Of a stretch of 64,000 nt of DNA, positions 60,258-64,000 are shown one piece after another (position 1 is the first letter of the stretch; the number at the start of each line of letters is the position of its first letter). The stretch lies in NCBI RefSeq assembly GCF_004138485.1, contig NZ_RYEV01000005.1, positions 124,001-188,000 on the forward strand, in the 5' to 3' direction. The DNA comes from Peristeroidobacter soli. Its GTDB lineage: Bacteria; Pseudomonadota; Gammaproteobacteria; Steroidobacterales; Steroidobacteraceae. Made by a program: the position numbers and the translations under genes. Under the pieces are notes generated by a model, which saw only the letters and a list, made by a program, of their open reading frames with translations, was not told the origin of the DNA and searched no databases.

Positions 60258-61250
60258 ATGGCTACCAAAAGCAAAACGACGGCGAAGCGTAAGCGAGCGC
60301 CCGCCAGGCGTAAGACGCCGAAAAAGGCAGCTCCGCGTACGCGTGGCGTTCTGCCCGCCGAATGTCGTCTGGAGGAGTTGCCACCCGACGCCAAGGCGGT
60401 CGCTGATCGCATCGAGCAGGAGGGCGGCTATGTCATTGGCAGCTATGCCGAGCCGCTGGGGCGCACTCCGTTGATGCTCGCGGCGCTGCCCATCGACCAG
60501 GTTGAGCCCACGCCGTTTCAGCGCGATCTGTCCGATGCGCATTACAAGAAGCTCTCGGGCGTCATCGATCGCACCGGCCTGTTTCTGGATCCGGTGATCG
60601 CCATCACCGCGCCCAAAGAAGGCTTCTGGACCCCGAACGGCCGGCACCGGCTCGAAGCGATGCGCCGGCTCGGTGCCAAAACCATCATCGCGCTGGTCGT
60701 GCCCAAGCGTGAGATTGCCTGGCAGATCCTGGCGCTCAACACCGAGAAGGCTCACAACCTGCGCGAGCGGGCCCTCGAGGTGATTCGTATCTACAAGGGG
60801 CTCATCGAGGAAGATGCGCGCCGGCCGGAAAAGGACTTCGCGTTCTATCTGGAAGAGGCCTCGCTGGTGACCTTGGGCCTGTGCTACGAGCGCAAAGGCA
60901 ACTTCGCGGGCGGCGCCTATCATCCGATCCTGCGCCGGCTCGAAGAGTTCTCCGACGAGACCTTGCAGGCGTCGCTGAAAGTTCACCAGAAGTATGCCGA
61001 CCAGCTGTTCGAGCTGGACGAGAAAGTGATGAACGTCATCGAGAAGCTGAAGCAGCGCGGCCTGGTCAGCCCGTACCTGCGCGCGTTCGTGGTCGCTCGG
61101 ATCAATCCGTTGCGCTGGATCAAGGACGAGCCGCCGCCGTTGCCCGAGGTGCTCAAGACCATGAAGGAGCGGCTCGCCAAATTCAACGTGGACAAGGTGA
61201 ACCAGCAGGATCTGGCCAAGGCGGGCGGCGCGCCGGACACTGAGTCCTAA
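60258..61250 (+). CDS. ParB/Srx-domain protein with histone-like basic N-terminus
   Basis: A 330-residue protein. The first ~30 residues are Lys/Arg/Ala-rich (KSKTTAKRKRAPARRKTPKK) like H1-type tails. The ParB/sulfiredoxin-like domain (about 75-155) has PIDQVEPTPFQRDL and PNGRHRLEAMRRLGAKTIIALVV (core NGRHRLEAMRRLGAKT) in place of the GERRWRA box of true ParB. The long helical C-terminus (about 160-320) shows no clear DNA-binding helix-turn-helix. It is not the chromosome-partition ParB, as no parA lies beside it. Role unknown; binding of nucleotide and DNA is plausible. Confidence 0.75.
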   Translation: MATKSKTTAKRKRAPARRKTPKKAAPRTRGVLPAECRLEELPPDAKAVADRIEQEGGYVIGSYAEPLGRTPLMLAALPIDQVEPTPFQRDLSDAHYKKLSGVIDRTGLFLDPVIAITAPKEGFWTPNGRHRLEAMRRLGAKTIIALVVPKREIAWQILALNTEKAHNLRERALEVIRIYKGLIEEDARRPEKDFAFYLEEASLVTLGLCYERKGNFAGGAYHPILRRLEEFSDETLQASLKVHQKYADQLFELDEKVMNVIEKLKQRGLVSPYLRAFVVARINPLRWIKDEPPPLPEVLKTMKERLAKFNVDKVNQQDLAKAGGAPDTES

Positions 61251-62032
61251 AGGTCGGGATCGGGAACAAACATTCCTGCCGGAAACGGATTGGGATGGTC
61301 TCGCTCGGCATAGCGCCGCGAGTCTTGGATCACGCCGCGCGCGAGCAGATTTTTTCGGGAGTCGTAATGGATCACGATGGTCTCGTCGGGGACGTGCGAC
61401 GCGCGTTGAAAGTCGACGTACTCGGCACGCGATGCTTCGCGATGACCGTGTCCCGTGCCTAGGTCCTGCCGACGGCGCGCCAAGGATTCATCGGCAGGCT
61501 CGGCCGAGCTTTGCGGGCTGATGCGGTCGCGCTCCTCGAAGGGAACGGCGCGGCAGCAGGGGCGGCGCTCCCGAAACACCGCCACGCCAATCACGCCCAC
61601 GTTCTCGGGTCGGCCAGTCCGGGCCGCGTAGGACTTCGAGGGTTTCGTGAAATAAAACGTCGCGACCTCATCCAGGCTCTTGCGCCAACCCTCGATGTTC
61701 ACGCGGTCCCCGGCGTCGAGCACATAGCCGGACTGTCGCTCATCGGCGGTCTTGCCATTGATCACGTTCACGCCATCGACGCTGGTCACGGCCAGCAGCC
61801 GCTCGCCGGTCCGGTTGGCGAGCCGCACTTCATATTGATGTCCGGGCTCGCCGACCACATAGAGACGGTTCTCGTGAACGTGCACGGGCAGGGTGTAGCC
61901 GGCGGTCCGGTTGAAGACTTCGACGCGGGCCAGCTGCTGGATATACCAGGGCGCGACCTCCCGACCGGCGAGCGCCACGGCGGGCAGGGACAGGGCGAGG
62001 ACCATGAGCAGGGGCGGCACGAACCGGCGCAT
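61247..62032 (-). CDS. Secreted hypothetical protein
   Basis: A 261-residue exported protein not assigned to a family. A signal peptide (MRRFVPPLLMVLALSLPAVALA) is clear. The mature part is strand-rich up to about residue 155 (VEVFNRTAGYTLPVHVHENR, VAVFRERR), with the segment VNIEGWRKSLDEVATFYFTK then SYAARTGRPENVGVIGVAVF. A linker rich in Arg, Ser and Pro leads to HYDSRKNLLARGVI. Homologues probably exist in other Proteobacteria. Its 3' end overlaps that of the convergent ParB-like gene by 4 bp. Confidence 0.7.
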   Translation of the reverse strand: MRRFVPPLLMVLALSLPAVALAGREVAPWYIQQLARVEVFNRTAGYTLPVHVHENRLYVVGEPGHQYEVRLANRTGERLLAVTSVDGVNVINGKTADERQSGYVLDAGDRVNIEGWRKSLDEVATFYFTKPSKSYAARTGRPENVGVIGVAVFRERRPCCRAVPFEERDRISPQSSAEPADESLARRRQDLGTGHGHREASRAEYVDFQRASHVPDETIVIHYDSRKNLLARGVIQDSRRYAERDHPNPFPAGMFVPDPDL

Positions 62033-62204
62033 ATCAGCTCCGCTGTGGGGTGGCTGATGGCTGTAAACGGGCCGGCCCGGGCAACGGGGTCAAGGAGTTC
62101 GAGCCGTTCAGGCGGCCGGGCGCCTGCGGGGCCGGGCGCCGCGCTTGCCCTTCGTCCCGACCCCCGCTATGTTCGCGCCTCCGAAGGATGAGGCAACTGT
62201 TTGC

Positions 62205-63167
62205 ATGGCAATGAATTTCCTGGACTTCGAGCAGCCGATCGCCGAATTGGAGGCGAAGATCGACGAGCTCAAGTTCGTCTCCAGCGATGCCGAGGTGAAT
62301 ATCGGTGAGGAGATCGCACGTCTGCGCGCCAAGAGCCGGGCGCTGACGACCAGCATCTTCTCCAACCTCAGCCAGTGGCAGATCGCGCAGCTGGCGCGTC
62401 ATCCGCAGCGGCCGTACACGCTGGATTACATCAGCACGGTGTTCACCGATTTCCAGGAACTGCACGGCGATCGCATGTATGCGGACGATCACGCCATCGT
62501 CGGCGGCGTGGCTCGGCTGGACGGCCGGCCGGTGCTGCTGATCGGCCAGCAGAAGGGCCGCGACACCAAGGAGCGCGTGCGTCGTAACTACGGCATGCCC
62601 AAGCCCGAGGGCTATCGCAAGGCGCTGCGCCTGATGCACATGGCCGAGCGGTTCCAGTTGCCCCTGATTACGTTCATCGACACGTCGGGCGCCTATCCCG
62701 GCGTCGGCGCCGAAGAGCGCGGCCAGAGCGAGGCCATCGCCCGCAATCTGTTCGAGATGTCGACCCTGCAGGTACCCATCATCAGCGTCGTGATCGGCGA
62801 GGGTGGTTCGGGTGGCGCGCTCGCCATCGGCGTGTGCGATCGTTTGCTGATGCTCCAGTACAGCATCTATTCGGTGATCTCCCCGGAGGGCTGCGCCGGC
62901 ATCCTGTGGCGTAGCGGCGATAAGAAAGATCTGGCGGCCGAAGCCATGGGCGTGAGCGCCGAGCGCATCGCCAAGCTGGGCGGCATCGTCGATGAAGTGC
63001 TCAAGGAGCCGCTGGGCGGCGCGCATCGCGATCCGCAAGCCATGGCCGATACGTTGAAAGACGCGCTGCTGCGCAATCTCAACGAGTTGCAGGCCAAGCC
63101 GGTGGACCAGTTGATGAAGGCGCGCGAACAGCGCCTGCGCGGCTACGGAGTTTATAGCGTCAGCTGA
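62205..63167 (+). CDS. accA: Acetyl-CoA carboxylase carboxyltransferase subunit alpha
   Basis: With AccD forms the carboxyltransferase that makes malonyl-CoA for fatty acids (EC 2.1.3.15). The 320-residue protein has [38 protein letters not shown], the [20 protein letters not shown] and the oxyanion-hole [13 protein letters not shown] motif. Start 62205 is chosen because AGGATGAGG lies upstream; MNFLDFE at 62211 is a close alternative. In related genomes it normally follows dnaE closely. Confidence 0.97.
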   Translation: MAMNFLDFEQPIAELEAKIDELKFVSSDAEVNIGEEIARLRAKSRALTTSIFSNLSQWQIAQLARHPQRPYTLDYISTVFTDFQELHGDRMYADDHAIVGGVARLDGRPVLLIGQQKGRDTKERVRRNYGMPKPEGYRKALRLMHMAERFQLPLITFIDTSGAYPGVGAEERGQSEAIARNLFEMSTLQVPIISVVIGEGGSGGALAIGVCDRLLMLQYSIYSVISPEGCAGILWRSGDKKDLAAEAMGVSAERIAKLGGIVDEVLKEPLGGAHRDPQAMADTLKDALLRNLNELQAKPVDQLMKAREQRLRGYGVYSVS

Positions 63168-63184
63168 CGGTATTATCGTGGCTC

Positions 63185-64000
63185 ATGTTTTCTCCACGTG
63201 AGCTGCAAGATCGGCTTCGAGGCAAGAGCGGAGGCGGAGCGTTACTGCCGCCGGACGCCGCCGTTTGTGTCGCTTTCAGCGGCGGTCTCGATTCCACGGT
63301 GTTGTTACATTCCTTTGCGCGGCTCGGCTATCGAGTGCGCGCCGTTCATATCGATCACGGACTGCACGCCGACTCGATGCGGTGGCGGGACCACTGCGAG
63401 CAGCAGGCCCGAGCGTTGCAGGTTGAATTCACTTCGGTGCGTGTCGCTGTCACTGGCAGCGACGAGATCGGTTTGGAAGCCGCGGCTCGCGAGGCTCGAT
63501 ACGACGCATTCTCGAAAGAGCTGCGTCCCGGCGAATATCTACTGCTCGGCCAGCACGCCGACGATCAATTGGAAACCCTGTTGCTCGCGTTGATGCGAGG
63601 CGCGGGTGTGCTCGGGCTGAGCGGCATGCAGGTATTCGAACCGTTCGCGCGCGGCGCGCTGCTCCGGCCGCTGTGGGACTTTACTCGGGCCGAACTGGAG
63701 GCGTGGGCGAGGGCAGAAGGATTGCACTGGCTCAGCGACCCCTCCAACGACAATCACCAGCTCGATCGCAATTTCATCCGCCATCGGGTCGTGCCGGCGC
63801 TCCGCGAGCGATGGCCGGCGGCGGCACAGACAGCGCTGCGTTCCTCGCAACACTTGCAAGAGGCCTGGCGGACGCTGGAGCAGCTGGCCGCGATCGATGC
63901 CGAGCAGGCTATCGACGGCGAATGTCTCAGCGTCGCGGCGTTGGAGGCGCTCAGTCCGGAACGACGGCGGAATCTGTTGCGCTATTGGATCCGCCGGCGC
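63185..64000 (+). CDS. tilS: tRNA(Ile)-lysidine synthase, 3' truncated by window
   Basis: Modifies C34 of the CAU-anticodon tRNA(Ile) to lysidine (EC 6.3.4.19), changing its codon to AUA. The frame is open from ATG at 63185 to the window end (272 codons; full proteins have about 430). The PP-loop SGGLDS is at residues 32-37 (VAFSGGLDSTVLLH), followed by HIDHGLHADS, the ARYDAFSKEL segment and NFIRHRVVPALRERWP near 197. The C-terminal domain is outside the window. It lies 17 bp after accA, the usual accA-tilS pair. Confidence 0.95.
   Translation, partial: MFSPRELQDRLRGKSGGGALLPPDAAVCVAFSGGLDSTVLLHSFARLGYRVRAVHIDHGLHADSMRWRDHCEQQARALQVEFTSVRVAVTGSDEIGLEAAAREARYDAFSKELRPGEYLLLGQHADDQLETLLLALMRGAGVLGLSGMQVFEPFARGALLRPLWDFTRAELEAWARAEGLHWLSDPSNDNHQLDRNFIRHRVVPALRERWPAAAQTALRSSQHLQEAWRTLEQLAAIDAEQAIDGECLSVAALEALSPERRRNLLRYWIRRR

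Noticed and set aside
60258-61250. Chromosome partition protein ParB
   Set aside because: No parA or gid genes adjoin it, the GERRWRA box is changed to NGRHR, and no partition-type helix-turn-helix is seen.

Overview
The window is a high-GC stretch of a gammaproteobacterial chromosome. The order rpsB-tsf-pyrH-frr-uppS-cdsA-dxr-rseP-bamA-skp-lpxD-fabZ-lpxA-lpxB-rnhB-dnaE, followed later by accA and tilS, is the classical gammaproteobacterial order. The upstream dapD, dapC-glnD-map block resembles that of Pseudomonas/Xanthomonas-like lineages. A GTP-dependent PEP carboxykinase, two PhoU paralogues and a long tail on ribosomal protein S2 argue against Enterobacterales. A soil or freshwater lineage near Steroidobacteraceae/Nevskiales would fit, but that is inference. 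No rRNA or tRNA gene, transposase, prophage or CRISPR array was found.

Layout. 0-5.7 kb: the end of an FHA-domain protein, a 38-bp tandem repeat array, pckG (minus), a small DUF11 secreted protein, a DinG/YoaA-type helicase and tsaB. 5.7-17.1 kb: a phosphate-starvation (Pho) region with phoB-phoR, an outer-membrane porin, a first phoU, dsbB, dapE (minus) and pstSCAB-phoU2. Pho boxes built from 7-bp half-sites at 11-bp spacing can be read directly upstream of phoB, the porin and pstS. 17.1-22.5 kb: accessory genes, namely a HigBA/RelE-type toxin-antitoxin pair, an AraC regulator divergent from an O-methyltransferase and a siderophore-interacting-type flavoprotein, and a secreted M20 peptidase.

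22.4-28.1 kb (minus strand): dapD, dapC-glnD and map. With dapE at 11-12 kb, all three enzymes specific to the succinylase branch of lysine/diaminopimelate synthesis are in the window. 28.2-47.2 kb (plus strand): a dense envelope, translation and replication block. It covers ribosomal protein S2/EF-Ts, UMP kinase, ribosome recycling, undecaprenyl-PP and CDP-diacylglycerol synthesis, the MEP pathway, the sigma-E protease RseP, BamA/Skp, early lipid A synthesis, RNase HII and DNA polymerase III alpha. Many of its junctions are ATGA or TGATG overlaps.

47.2-62.1 kb: an accessory block of about 15 kb lies between dnaE and accA, which are usually close together. It holds an MFS exporter coupled to a broken lipocalin-like gene, a secreted TIMP-like protein, a prolyl-4-hydroxylase-type dioxygenase, YceI and SUI1/YciH proteins, a sulfotransferase-like protein behind a start-site hairpin, and a minus-strand operon of KgtP-like permease, class C-type esterase and secreted amidohydrolase. 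It also holds a spermidine-synthase-like function split into membrane and methyltransferase-fold genes, small stress-type proteins, and a ParB/Srx-domain protein with a histone-like basic tail. 62.2-64.0 kb: accA and the 5' part of tilS, which runs off the window.

No complete, clearly novel defence or biosynthetic system could be demonstrated. The most unusual items are the 15-kb dnaE-accA insertion and its unassigned genes, the 38-bp repeat array, the frameshifted lipocalin-like gene, the TIMP-like protein, the ParB-like protein and a solitary type I-E-like CRISPR repeat relic.
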